A stretch of 64,000 nt of DNA, taken from the NCBI RefSeq assembly GCF_050948215.1, contig NW_027489050.1, positions 1-64,000 on the forward strand, written 5' to 3'. The notes below the pieces were generated by a model that did not search any database, was not told where the DNA came from, and was given only the letters and a program-made list of their open reading frames with translations. How positions within the stretch are numbered: position 1 is the stretch's first letter; the number at the start of each line of letters is the position of its first letter. Position numbers and translations under genes: made by a program. This DNA is from Halictus rubicundus. Lineage: Eukaryota > Arthropoda > Insecta > Hymenoptera > Halictidae. Below, in pieces: positions 39,050 through 52,800 of the stretch.

Positions 39050-40555
39050 TCCTATCCTATCCTCTATCCTATGCTTTCCTCTATCCTATCCTATCCTCTA
39101 TCCTATCCTATCCTCTATCCGATCCTCTATCCTATCCTATCCTCTATCCTATCCTCTATCCTATCCTATCCTCTATCCTATCCTATCCTCTATCCTATCC
39201 TATCCTATCCTCTATCCTATCCTCTATGCTATCCTATCCTTTATCCTATCCTATCCTCTATTCTATCCTATTCTCTATCCTATACTATCCTCTATCCTAT
39301 CCTATCCTCTATCCTATCCTATCCTCTATCCTATCCTATCCTCTATCCTATACTTTCCTCTATCCAATCCTATCCTCTATCCTATCCTATCCTCTATCCT
39401 ACTCTATCCTCTATCCTACTCTATCCTCTATCCTATCCTATCCTCTATCCGATCCTCTATCCTATCCTATCCTCTATCCGATCCTCTATCCTATCCTGTA
39501 TCATATCCTATCCTCTATCCTATCCTATCCTCTATCCTATCCTATCCTTTATCCTATCCTATCCTCTATCCTATCCCATCCTCTATCCTATACTATCCTC
39601 TACCTTATCCTATCCTCTATCCTATCCAATTACCTATCCTATCCTCTATTATATCCTTTCCTCTATCCTATCCTATCCTCTATCCGATCCTCTATCCTAT
39701 CCTATCCTATCCTATCCTCTATCCTATCCTATCCTCTATCCTATCCTATCCTATCCTTTTTCCTATCCTATCCTCTATCCTATCCTATCCTCTATCCTAT
39801 CCTATCCTCTATCCTATACAATCCTCTACCTTATCCTATCCTCTATCCTATCCAATTACCTATCCTATCCTCTATCCTATCCTATCATCTATCCTATCCT
39901 CTATCCTATCCTATCCTATCCTCTATGCTATCCTATCCTTTATCCCATCCTATCCTCTATTCTATCCTATTCTCTATCCTATACTATCCTCTATCCTATC
40001 CTATCCTCTATCCTATCCTATCCTCTATCCTATATTATCCTCTATCCTATCCTATCCTCTATCCTATCCTATCCTCTATCCTATCCTATCCTCTATCCGA
40101 TCCTCTATCCTATCCTATCCTCTATCCGATCCTCTATCCTATCCTGTATCCTATCCTATCCTCTATCCTATCCTATCCTCTATCCTATCCTATCCTTTAT
40201 CCTATCCTATCCTCTATCCTATCCCATCCTCTATCCTATACTATCCTCTACCTTATCCTATCCTCTATCCTATCCAATTACCAATCCTATCCTCTATTAT
40301 ATCCTTTCCTCTATCCTATCCTATCCTCTATCCGATCCTCTATCCTATCCTATCCTCTATCCTATCCTCTATCCTATCCTATCCTCTATCAGATCCTCTA
40401 TCCTATCCTATCCTCTATCCTATCCTCTATCCTATCCTCTATCCTATCCTATCCTCTATCCTATCCTCTATCCTATCCTATCCTCTATCCTATCCTATCC
40501 TCTATCCTATCCTATCCTCTATCCTATATTATCCTCTATCCTATCCAATTACCTA
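39050..40555 (+). repeat. 1,899-2,124-bp duplication, copy 1
   Basis: ATGCTTTCC at 39,071 and CTATGCTATCC at 39,226 match 40,970 and 41,125 (1,899 bp). Further right the offset is 2,124: CTATGCTATCCTATCC with the rare CTTTATCCCATCC, near 39,925 and 42,049, and the rare CCAATTACCAATCC, near 40,277 and 42,401. About 225 bp was therefore gained or lost between them. Confidence 0.8.
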
Positions 40556-40949
40556 TCCTATCCTCTATCCTATGCTTTCCTCTATCCTATCCTATCCTCT
40601 ATCCTATCCTATCCTCTATCCGATCCTCTATCCTATCCTATCCTCTATCCTATCCTCTATCCTATCCTATCCTCTATCCTATCCTATCCTCTATCCTATC
40701 CTATCCTATCCTCTATCCTCTATCCTATCCTATCCTATCCTCTATGCTATCCTATCCTTTATCCTATCCTATCCTCTATTCTATCCTATTCTCTATCCTA
40801 TACTATCCTCTACCCTATCCTATCCTCTATCCTATCCTATCCTCTATCCTATCCTATCCTATCCTTTTTCCTATCCTATCCTCTATCCTATCCTATCCTC
40901 TATCCTATACTATCCTCTACCTTATCCTATCCTCTATCCTATCCAATTA

Positions 40950-42680
40950 CCTATCCTATCCTCTATCCTATGCTTTCCTCTATCCTATCCTATCCTCTAT
41001 CCTATCCTATCCTCTATCCGATCCTCTATCCTATCCTATCCTCTATCCTATCCTCTATCCTATCCTATCCTCTATCCTATCCTATCCTCTATCCTATCCT
41101 ATCCTATCCTCTATCCTATCCTCTATGCTATCCTATCCTTTATCCTATCCTATCCTCTATTCTATCCTATTCTCTATCCTATACTATCCTCTATCCTATC
41201 CTATCCTCTATCCTATCCTATCCTCTATCCTATCCTATCCTCTATCCTATACTTTCCTCTATCCAATCCTATCCTCTATCCTATCCTATCCTCTATCCTA
41301 CTCTATCCTCTATCCTACTCTATCCTCTATCCTATCCTATCCTCTATCCGATCCTCTATCCTATCCTATCCTCTATCCGATCCTCTATCCTATCCTGTAT
41401 CATATCCTATCCTCTATCCTATCCTATCCTCTATCCTATCCTATCCTTTATCCTATCCTATCCTCTATCCTATCCCATCCTCTATCCTATACTATCCTCT
41501 ACCTTATCCTATCCTCTATCCTATCCAATTACCTATCCTATCCTCTATTATATCCTTTCCTCTATCCTATCCTATCCTCTATCCGATCCTCTATCCTATA
41601 TTATCCTCTATCCCATCCTCTATCCTATCCTATCCTCTATCCTATCCTCTATCCTATCCTCTATTATATCCTATCCTCTATCCTATCCTCTATCCTATCC
41701 TATCCTCTATCCTATCCTATCCTCTATCCTATCCTATCCTCTATCCTATCCTATCCTCTATCCTATATTATCCTCTATCCTATCCTATCCTGTATCCTAT
41801 CCTATCCTCTATCCTATCCTATCCTCTATCCTATCCTATCCTCTATCCTATCCTATCCTCTATCCTATCCTATCCTATCCTTTTTCCTATCCTATCCTCT
41901 ATCCTATCCTATCCTCTATCCTATCCTATCCTCTATCCTATACTATCCTCTACCTTATCCTATCCTCTATCCTATCCAATTACCTATCCTATCCTCTATC
42001 CTATCCTATCCTCTATCCTATCCTCTATCCTATCCTATCCTATCCTCTATGCTATCCTATCCTTTATCCCATCCTATCCTCTATTCTATCCTATTCTCTA
42101 TCCTATACTATCCTCTATCCTATCCTATCCTCTATCCTATCCTATCCTCTATCCTATATTATCCTCTATCCTATCCTATCCTCTATCCTATCCTATCCTC
42201 TATCCTATCCTATCCTCTATCCGATCCTCTATCCTATCCTATCCTCTATCCGATCCTCTATCCTATCCTGTATCCTATCCTATCCTCTATCCTATCCTAT
42301 CCTCTATCCTATCCTATCCTTTATCCTATCCTATCCTCTATCCTATCCCATCCTCTATCCTATACTATCCTCTACCTTATCCTATCCTCTATCCTATCCA
42401 ATTACCAATCCTATCCTCTATTATATCCTTTCCTCTATCCTATCCTATCCTCTATCCGATCCTCTATCCTATCCTATCCTCTATCCTATCCTCTATCCTA
42501 TCCTATCCTCTATCAGATCCTCTATCCTATCCTATCCTCTATCCTATCCTCTATCCTATCCTCTATCCTATCCTATCCTCTATCCTATCCTCTATCCTAT
42601 CCTATCCTCTATCCTATCCTATCCTCTATCCTATCCTATCCTCTATCCTATATTATCCTCTATCCTATCCTATCCTGTAT
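40950..42680 (+). repeat. 1,899-2,124-bp duplication, copy 2
   Basis: This carries the rare landmarks of 39,050-40,555, plus extra sequence near 41,590-41,800 that includes CTATATTATCCTCTATCCCATCC. It ends near the CCTAAAC unit at 42,777 that opens the next duplication. Confidence 0.8.
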
Positions 42681-42759
42681 CCTATCCTATCCTCTATCCT
42701 ATCCTATCCTCTATCCTATCCTATCCTCTATCCTATCCTATCCTCTATCCTATCCTATC

Positions 42760-44790
42760 CTCTATCCTATACTATCCTAAACTTTATCCTATCCTCTATC
42801 CTATCCAATTACCTATCCTATCCTCTATCCTATCCTTTCCTCTATCCTATCCTATCCTCTATCCTAGCCTATCCTCTATCCGATCCTCTATCCTATCCTA
42901 TCCTCTATCCTATCCTCTATCCTATCCTATCCTCTATCCTATCCTATCCTATCCTCTATCCTATCCTATCCTATCCTCTATGCTATCCTATCCTTTATCC
43001 TATCCTATCCTCTATTGTATCCTATTCTCTATCCTATACTATCCTCTATCCTATCCTATCCTCTATCATATCCTATCCTCTACCCTATCCTATCCTCTAT
43101 CCTATACTTTCCTCTATACAATCCTATCCTCTATCCTATCCTATCCTCTATCCTATCCTATCCTCTATCCTATCCTATCCTTTATCCTATCCTATCCTCT
43201 ATCCTATCCCATCCTCTATCCTATACTATCCTCTACCTTATCCTATCCTCTATCCTATCCAATTACCTATCCTATCCTCTATTATATCCTTTCCTCTATC
43301 CTATCCTATCCTCTATCCGATCCTCTATCCTATCCTATCCTCTGTCCTATCCTCTATCCTATCCTATCCTCTATCCTATCCTATCCTCTATCCTATCCTC
43401 TATCCTATCCTATCCTCTATCCTATCCTATCCTCTATCCTATCCTATCCTCTATCCTATCCTATCCTCTATCCTATATTATCCTCTATCGTATCCTATCC
43501 TGTATCCTATCCTATCCTCTATCCTATCCTATCCTCTATCCTATCCTATCCTATCCTTTTTCCTATCCTATCCTCTATCCTATCCTATCCTCTATCCTAT
43601 CCTATCCTCTATCCTATACTATCCTCTACCTTATCCTATCCTCTATCCTATCCAATTACCTATCCTATCCTCTATCCGATCCTCTATCCTATCCTATCCT
43701 CTATCCTATCCTATCCTCTATCTTATCCTATCCTCTATCCTATCCTCTATCCTATCCTCTATCTTATCCTATCCTCTATCCTATCCTCTATCCTATCCTC
43801 TATCCTATCCTCTATCCTATCCTCTATCCTATCCTCTACCCTATCTTATCCTCTATAATATCGTTTACTCTATCCTATAATATCATCTATCCTATTCTAT
43901 CCTATCCTATCCTCTATCCCATCCTATCCTATCCTCTATCTTATCCTATCCTCTATCCTATCCTATCCTCTATCCTATCCTATCCTCTATCCTATCCTAT
44001 CCTCTATCCTATCCTATTATCTATTAGATCCTCTATCCTATCCTATCCTCTATCCTATCCAATCCTCTATTATATCCTATCCTCTATCCTATCCTATCCT
44101 CTATCCTATCCTATCCTCTATCCGATCCTCTATCCTATCCTATCCTCTATCCTATCCTATCCTCTATCTTATCCTATCCTCTATCCTATCCTCTATCCTA
44201 TCCTCTATCTTATCCTATCCTCTATCCTATCCTCTACCCTATCCTCTATCCTATCCTATCCTCTATCCTATCCTCTACCCTATCTTATCCTCTATAATAT
44301 CGTTTACTCTATCATATCCTATCCTCTATCCTATAATATCATCTATCCTATTCTATAGTCTATCCTATCCTCTATCCTATCCTCTATCCTATCCTCTATC
44401 CTATCCTCTATCCTATCCTCTATCCTATCCTCTATCCTATCCTCTATCCTATCCTCTATCCTATCCTCTATCCTATCCTCTATCCTATCCTCTATCCTAT
44501 CCTCTATCCTATCCTATCCTCTATCCTATCCTCTACCCTATCTTATCCTCTAAAATATCGTTTACTCTATCATATCCTATCCTCTATCCTATAATATCAT
44601 CTATCCTATTCTATCCTATCCTATCCTCTATCCCATCCTATCCTATCCTCTATCTTATCCTATCCTCTACCCTATCCTATCCTCTATCCTATCCTATCCT
44701 CTATCCTATCCTATCCTCTATCCGATCCTCTATCCTATCCTATCCTCTATCCTATCCTATCCTCTATCCTATCCTATCCTCTATCCTATC
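42760..44790 (+). repeat. 2,036-2,363-bp tandem duplication, copy 1 (A-to-B transition)
   Basis: The rare CCTAAACTTTATCC at 42,777 matches CCTAAACCTTATCC at 44,813, and CTATTGTATCC near 43,014 matches 45,050, both 2,036 bp apart. The copy starts as family A and passes into family B near 43,670, with AATATCGTTT units at 43,857, 44,296 and 44,553. The A/B junction is itself inside the duplicated block. By the right end the offset has grown to about 2,363, because the second copy carries roughly 330 bp of extra family A sequence. Confidence 0.8.
44361..44513 (+). repeat. Pure 12-bp array, about 12-13 units
   Basis: A regular TATCCTATCCTC run after CTATTCTATAGTC, equivalent to the arrays at 26,008 and 46,722. 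Confidence 0.9.
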
Positions 44791-47100
44791 CTATCCTCTA
44801 TCCTATACTATCCTAAACCTTATCCTATCCTCTATCCTATCCAATTACCTATCCTATCCTCTATCCTATCCTTTCCTCTATCCTATCCTATCCTCTATCC
44901 TAGCCTATCCTCTATCCGATCCTCTATCCTATCCTATCCTCTATCCTATCCTCTATCCTATCCTATCCTCTATCCTATCCTATCCTATCCTCTATCCTAT
45001 CCTATCCTGTCCTCTATGCTATCCTATCCTTTATCCTATCCTATCCTCTATTGTATCCTATTCTCTATCCTATACTATCCTCTATCCTATCCTATCCTCT
45101 ATCATATCCTATCCTCTACCCTATCCTATCCTCTATCCTATACTTTCCTCTATACAATCCTATCCTCTATCCTATCCTATCCTCTATCCTATCCTATCCT
45201 CTATCCTATCCTATCCTTTATCCTATCCTATCCTCTATCCTATCCCATCCTCTATCCTATACTATCCTCTACCTTATCCTATCCTCTATCCTATCCAATT
45301 ACCTATCCTATCCTCTATTATATCCTTTCCTCTATCCTATCCTATCCTTTATCCGATCCTCTATCTTATCCTATCCTCTATCCGATCCTCTATCCTATCC
45401 TATCCTCTATCCGATCCTCTATCCTATCCTGTATCCTATCCTATCCTCTATCCTATCCTATCCTCTATCCTATCCTATCCTTTATCCTATCCTATCCTCT
45501 ATCCTATCCCATCCTCTATCCTATACTATCCTCTACCTTATCCTATCCTCTATCCTATCCAATTACCTATCCTATCCTCTATTATATCCTTTCCTCTATC
45601 CTATCCTATCCTCTATCCGATCCTCTATCCTATCCTATCCTCTGTCCTATCCTCTATCCTATCCTATCCTCTATCCTATCCTCTATCCTATCCTATCCTC
45701 TATCCTATCCTATCCTCTATCCTATCCTATCCTCTATCCTATCCTCTATCCTATCCTATCCTCTATCCTATCCTATCCTCTATCCTATCCTATCCTCTAT
45801 CCTATCCTATCCTCTATCCTATCCTATGCTCTATCCTATATTATCCTCTATCGTATCCTATCCTGTATCCTATCCTATCCTCTATCCTATCCTATCCTCT
45901 ATCCTATCCTATCCTATCCTTTTTCCTATCCTATTCTCTATCCTATCCTATCCTCTATCCTATCCTATCCTCTATCCTATACTATCCTCTACCTTATCCT
46001 ATCCTCTATCCTATCCAATTACCTATCCTATCCTCTATCCGATCCTCTATCCTATCCTATCCTCTATCCTATCCTATCCTCTATCTTATCCTATCCTCTA
46101 TCCTATCCTCTATCCTATCCTCTATCTTATCCTATCCTCTATCCTATCCTCTATCCTATCCTCTATCCTATCCTCTATCCTATCCTCTATCCTATCCTCT
46201 ACCCTATCTTATCCTCTATAATATCGTTTACTCTATCCTATAATATCATCTATCCTATTCTATCCTATCCTATCCTCTATCCCATCCTATCCTATCCTCT
46301 ATCTTATCCTATCCTCTATCCTATCCTATCCTCTATCCTATCCTATCCTCTATCCTATCCTATCCTCTATCCTATCCTATTATCTATTAGATCCTCTATC
46401 CTATCCTATCCTCTATCCTATCCAATCCTCTATTATATCCTATCCTCTATCCTATCCTATCCTCTATCCTATCCTATCCTCTATCCGATCCTCTATCCTA
46501 TCCTATCCTCTATCCTATCCTATCCTCTATCTTATCCTATCCTCTATCCTATCCTCTATCCTATCCTCTATCTTATCCTATCCTCTATCCTATCCTCTAC
46601 CCTATCCTCTATCCTATCCTATCCTCTATCCTATCCTCTACCCTATCTTATCCTCTATAATATCGTTTACTCTATCATATCCTATCCTCTATCCTATAAT
46701 ATCATCTATCCTATTCTATAGTCTATCCTATCCTCTATCCTATCCTCTATCCTATCCTCTATCCTATCCTCTATCCTATCCTCTATCCTATCCTCTATCC
46801 TATCCTCTATCCTATCCTCTATCCTATCCTCTATCCTATCCTCTATCCTATCCTCTATCCTATCCTCTATCCTATCCTCTATCCTATCCTATCCTCTATC
46901 CTATCCTCTACCCTATCTTATCCTCTAAAATATCGTTTACTCTATCATATCCTATCCTCTATCCTATAATATCATCTATCCTATTCTATCCTATCCTATC
47001 CTCTATCCCATCCTATCCTATCCTCTATCTTATCCTATCCTCTACCCTATCCTATCCTCTATCCTATCCTATCCTCTATCCTATCCTATCCTCTATCCGA
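44791..47100 (+). repeat. 2,036-2,363-bp tandem duplication, copy 2
   Basis: This is the same A-to-B progression as copy 1, with AATATCGTTT units at 46,219, 46,659 and 46,927. The extra family A sequence at about 45,360-45,640 contains a second CCGATCC, TGTATCC, CCCATCC, CCAATTACC cycle, so it looks like an internal tandem copy of the preceding 300 bp or so. A CCTGTCC variant lies near 45,007. Confidence 0.8.
46722..46889 (+). repeat. Pure 12-bp array, about 14 units
   Basis: The longest pure 12-bp run in the window. It has the same flanks as the array at 44,361 but about one unit more, suggesting copy-number change since the duplication. Confidence 0.9.
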
Positions 47101-49830
47101 TCCTCTATCCTATCCTATCCTCTATCCTATCCTATCCTCTATCTTATCCTATCCTCTATCCTATCCTCTATCCTATCCTCTATCTTAACCTATCCTCTAT
47201 CCTATCCTCTACCCTATCCTCTATCCTATCCTCTATCCTATCCTATCCTCTATCCTATCCTCTACCCTATCTTATCCTCTATAATATCGTTTACTCTATC
47301 ATATCCTATCCTCTATCCTATAATATCATCTATCCTATTCTATAGTCTATCCTATCCTCGATCCTATCCTCTATCCTATCCTCTATCCTATCCTCTATCC
47401 TATCCTCTATCCTATCCTCTATCCTATCCTCTATCCTATCCTCTATCCAATCCTATCCTCTATCCTATCCTCTACCCTATCTTATCCTCTAAAATATCGT
47501 TTACTCTATCATATCCTATCCTCTATCCTATAATATCATCTATCCTATTCTATCCTCTATCCTATCCTCTATCATATCCAATCCTCTATCGTATCCTCTA
47601 TCCTATCCTCTATCATATCCAATCCTCTATCATATACTCTATCCTATCCTATCCTCTATCCTATCCTATCCTCTTTCCTATCCTATCATCTATCCTATCC
47701 TATCCTCTATCCTATCCTATCCTCTATCCTATCCTATCCTCTATCCTATCCTATCCTCTATCATATCCTATCATGCATCGCATCCTCTATCGTCTATCCC
47801 ATCCTATCCTCTATCCTATCCTATCCTCCATCCTACCCTATCCTGTATCATATCGTATCCTCTATCCTATCCTATCCTCTATCCTATCCTATCCTCCATC
47901 CTACCCTATCCTGTATCATATCGTATCCTCTATCCTATCCTATCCTCTATCCTATAATATCCTATATCCTATCCTATTATCTATCCTATATCCTATCCTA
48001 TTCTCTATCCAATCATATACTCTGTACTATCCTATCCTCTATCATATCCTATCATGCATCGCATCCTCTATCGTCTATCCCATCCTATCCTCTATCCTAT
48101 CCTATTCTCTACCCTATCCTATCCTCTATCCTATCCTATCCTCAATAATATCCTATTATCCATCCTATCCTCTATCGTCTATCCTATCCTATCCTCTATC
48201 CTAACCTATCCTATCCTCTATCATATCCTATCATCCATCCTATCCTATCCTCTATCCTATCCTATCCTCTATCCTATAATATCCTATATCCTATCCTATT
48301 CTCTATCCTATATCATATATTATTCTCTATCCTATATCCTATCCTATTCTGTATCCTATCCTATACTCTATACTATCCTATCCTCTATCCTATCCTATCC
48401 TCTATCCTATCCTATCCTCTATCCTATCTACTCCCATATCATATCGTATCATCTATCCTATGCTATCCTCTATCCTATACTACCCTCTATCCTATCCTAT
48501 CCTCTATCCTATCCTATCCTAGATCCTATCCTATCCTCTATCCTATCCTATCCTCTATCCTATCCTATCCTCTATCCTATCCTATCCTCTATCCTATCCT
48601 ATCCTCTATCATATCCTATCATCCGTCGCATCCTCTATCGTCTATCCCATCCTATCCTCTATCCTATCCTATCCTCCATCCTACCCTATCCTCTATCATA
48701 TCGTGTCCTCTATCCTATCCTATCCTCTATACTATCCTATCCTCCATCCTACCCTATCCTCTATCATATCGTATCCTCTATCCTATCCTATCCTCTATCC
48801 TATAATATCCTATATCCTATCCTATTATCTATCCTATGTCCTATCCTATTCTCTATCCAATCCTATACTCTGTACTATCCTATCCTCTATCCTATCCTAT
48901 CCTCTATCCCATCCTCTCCTCTATCCTATCCTATGCTCTATAATATCCTATTATCCATCCTATCCTCTATCGTCTATCCTATCCTATCCTCTATCCTAAC
49001 TTACCCTATGCTCTATCATATCCTATCATCCATCCTATCCTATCCTCTATCCTTTCCTATCCTCTATCCTATAATATCCTATATCCTATCCTATTCTCTA
49101 TCCTATATCATATATTATTCTCTATCCTATATTCTATCCTATTCTGTATCCTATCCTCTACCCTATCCTCTATCCTATCCTCTATCCTATCCTATCCTCT
49201 ATCCTATCCTATCCTCTATCCTAACCTCTACCCTATCTTATCCTCTATAATATCGTTTACTCTATCCTATAATATCATCTATCCTATTCTATCCTATCCT
49301 ATCCTCTATCCCATCCTATCCTATCCTCTATCTTATCCTATCCTCTATCCTATCCTATCCTCTATCCTATCCTATCCTCTATCCTATCCTATCCTCTATC
49401 CTATCCTATCCTCTATTAGATCCTCTATCCTATCCTATCCTCTATCCTATCCAATCCTCTATTATATCCTATCCTCTATCCTATCCTATCCTCTATCCTA
49501 TCCTATCCTCTATCCGATCCTCTATCCTATCCTATCCTCTATCCTATCCTATCCTCTAACTTATCCTATCCTCTATCCTATCCTCTATCCTATCCTCTAT
49601 CTTATCCTATCCTCTATCCTATCCTCTACCCTATCCTCTATCCTATCCTCTATCCTATCCTATCCTCTATCCTATCCTATCCTCTATCCTATCCTCTACC
49701 CTATCTTATCCTCTATAATATCGTTTACTCTATCATATCCTATCCTCTATCCTATAATATCATCTATCCTATTCTATAGTCTATCCTATCCTCGATCCTA
49801 TCCTCTATCCTATCCTCTATCCTATCCTAT
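47100..49830 (+). repeat. Family B block 2 (copy of the 26-29 kb block)
   Basis: CATGCATCGCATCC at 47,772 and 48,053 and TCGATCC at 47,358 and 49,792 correspond to 27,025, 27,311, 26,611 and 29,137, at offsets of about 20,747, 20,742 and 20,655. AATATCGTTT units lie at 47,283, 47,491, 49,249 and 49,709. Small differences include CATCCGTCGCATCC near 48,621 against CATCCATCGCATCC near 27,896, and a segment near 28,150-28,260 that is missing here. The block is about 2.5 kb and non-coding. Confidence 0.83.
47348..47447 (+). repeat. Pure 12-bp array, about 8 units
   Basis: Counterpart of the 26,601 array, including the TCGATCC variant at 47,358 and the CCAATCC end. Confidence 0.85.
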
Positions 49831-52800
49831 CCTCTATCCTATAATATCCTATATCCTATCCTATTCTCTATCCTATATCATATATTATTCTCTATCCTAT
49901 ATCCTATCCTATTCTGTATCCTATCCTATACTCTATACTATCCTATCCTCTATCCTATCCTATCCTGCATCCTCTATCCTATACTCTATCCTATCCTCTG
50001 TCCTATCCTATCCTCTATCCTATCCTATCCTCTATCCTATCCTTTCCTCTATCCTATCCTATCCTCTATCCTATCCTATCCTATATCCTATCCTATTCTG
50101 TATCCTATCCTATACTCTATACTATCCTATCCTCTATCCTATCCTATCCTGCATCCTCTATCCTATACTCTATCCTATCCTCTGTCCTATCCTATCCTCT
50201 ATCCTATCCTATCCTCTATCCTATCCTTTCCTCTATCCTATCCTCTATCCTATGCTATCCTCTATCCTATCCTTTCCTCCATCCTATCCTCTATCCTATC
50301 CTATCCTCTATCCTATCCTTTCCTCTATCCTATCCTATCCTCTATCCTATCCTATCCTCTATCCTATCCTATCCTCTATCCTATCCTATCCTCTGTCCTA
50401 TCCTATCCTCTCTCCTATCCTATCCTCTGTCCTATCCTATCCTCTATCCTATCCTATCCTCTATCCTATCCTATCCTCTATCCTATCCTATCCTCTATCC
50501 TTTCCTCTATCCTATCCTATCCTCTATCCTATCCTATCCTCTATCCTATCCTATCCTCTATCCTATCCTGTCCTCCATCCTATCCTATCCTCTATCATAT
50601 CCTATCATGCATCGCATCCTCTATCGTTCATCCCATTCTATCCTCTATCCTATCCTATCCTCAATCCTACCCTATCCTGTATCATATCGTATCCTCTATC
50701 CTATCCTATCCTCTATCCTATCCTATCCTCCATCCTACCCTATCCTCTAACATATCGTATCCTCTATCCTATCCTATCCTCTATCCTATACTACCCTCTA
50801 TCCTATCCTATCCTCTATCATATCGTATCAACTATCCTATCCTATCCTCTATCCTATACTACCCTCCATCCTATCCTATCCTCTATCCTATCTTATCATC
50901 TATCCTATCCTATCCTCTTTCCTATCCTATCATCTATCATATCCTATCATCCATCCTATCCTATCCTCTATCTTATCCTATCCTCTATAATATCCTATTA
51001 TCCATCCTATCCTCTATCGTCTATCCTATCCTATCCTCTATCCTAACCTGTCCTGTCCTCTAACTTATCCTATCATCCATCCTATCCTATCCTCTATCCT
51101 ATCCTATCCTCTATCCTATAATATCCTATATCCTATCCTATTCTCTATCCTATATCATATATTATTCTCTATCCTCTATCCTATCCTATCCTCTATCCTA
51201 TCCTATCCTCTATCCTATCCTATCCTCCACCCTACCCTATCCTCTATCATATCGTATCCTCTATCCTATCCTATCCTCTATCCTATAATATCCTATATCC
51301 TATCCTATTATCTATCCTCTATCCTATCCTATTCTCTATCCAATCATATACTCTGTACTATCCTATCCTCTGTCATATCCTATCATCCATCCTATCCTAT
51401 CCTCTATCCTATCTTATCCTCTATCCTATCCTATCCTCCATCCTCTATCCTATCCTCTATCCTATCCTTTCCTCTATCCTATCCTATCCTCTATCCTATC
51501 CTATTCTCTGTCCTATCCTATCCTCTATCCTAACCTATCCTCTATCCTATCCTATCCTCTATCCCATCCTCTCCTCTATCCTATCCTATCCTCTATAATA
51601 TCCTATTATCCATCCTATCCTCTATAATCTATCCTATCCTATCCTCTATCCTAACCTATCCTATCCTCTATCATATCCTATCATCCATCCTATCCTATCC
51701 TCTATCCTATCCTATCCTCTATCCTATAATATCCTATATCCTATCCTATTCTCTATCCTATATCATATATTATTCTCTATCCTATATCCTATCCTATGCT
51801 GTATCCTATCCTATACTCTATACTATCCTATCCTCTATCCTATCCTATCATATATCCTATCCTATTCTGTATCCTATCCTATACTCTGTACTATCCTATC
51901 CTCTGTCATATCCTATCATCCATCCTATCCTATCCTCTATCCTATCCTATCCTCTATCCTATAATATCCTATATCCTATCCTATTCTCTATCCTATATCA
52001 TATATTATTCTCTATCCTATATCCTATCCTATCCTGCATCCTCTATCCTATACTCTATCCTATCCTCTGTCCTATCCTATCCTCTATCCTATCCTATCCT
52101 CTATCCTATCCTTTCCCCTATCCTATCCTATCCTCTATCCTATCCTATCATATATCCTATCCTATTCTGTATCCTATCCTATACTCTGTACTATCCTATC
52201 CTCTGTCATATCCTATCATCCATCCTATCCTATCCTCTATCCTATCTTATCCTCTATCCTATCCTATCCTCCATCCCCTATCCTATACTCTATCCTATCC
52301 TATCCTCTATCCTATCCTATCCTCTATCCCATCCTCTCCTCTATCCTATCCTATCCTCTATAATATCCTATTATCCATCCTATCCTCTATCGTCTATCCT
52401 ATCCTATCCTCTATCCTAACCTATCCTATCCTCTATCATATCCTATCATCCATCCTATCCTATCCTCTATCCTATCCTATCCTCTATCCTATAATATCCT
52501 ATATCCTATCCTATTCTCTATCCTATATCATATATTATTCTCTATCCTATATCCTATCCTATGCTGTATCCTATCCTATACTCTATACTATCCTATCCTC
52601 TATCCTAACCTATCCTGCATCCTCTATCCTATACTCTATCCTATCCTCTGTCCTATCCTATCCTCTATCCTATCCTATCCTCTATCCTATCCTTTCCTCT
52701 ATCCTATCCTCTCCTCTATCCTATCCTATCCTATATCCTATCCTATTCTGTATCCTATCCTATACTCTATACTATCCTTTCCTCTATCCTATCCTTTCCT

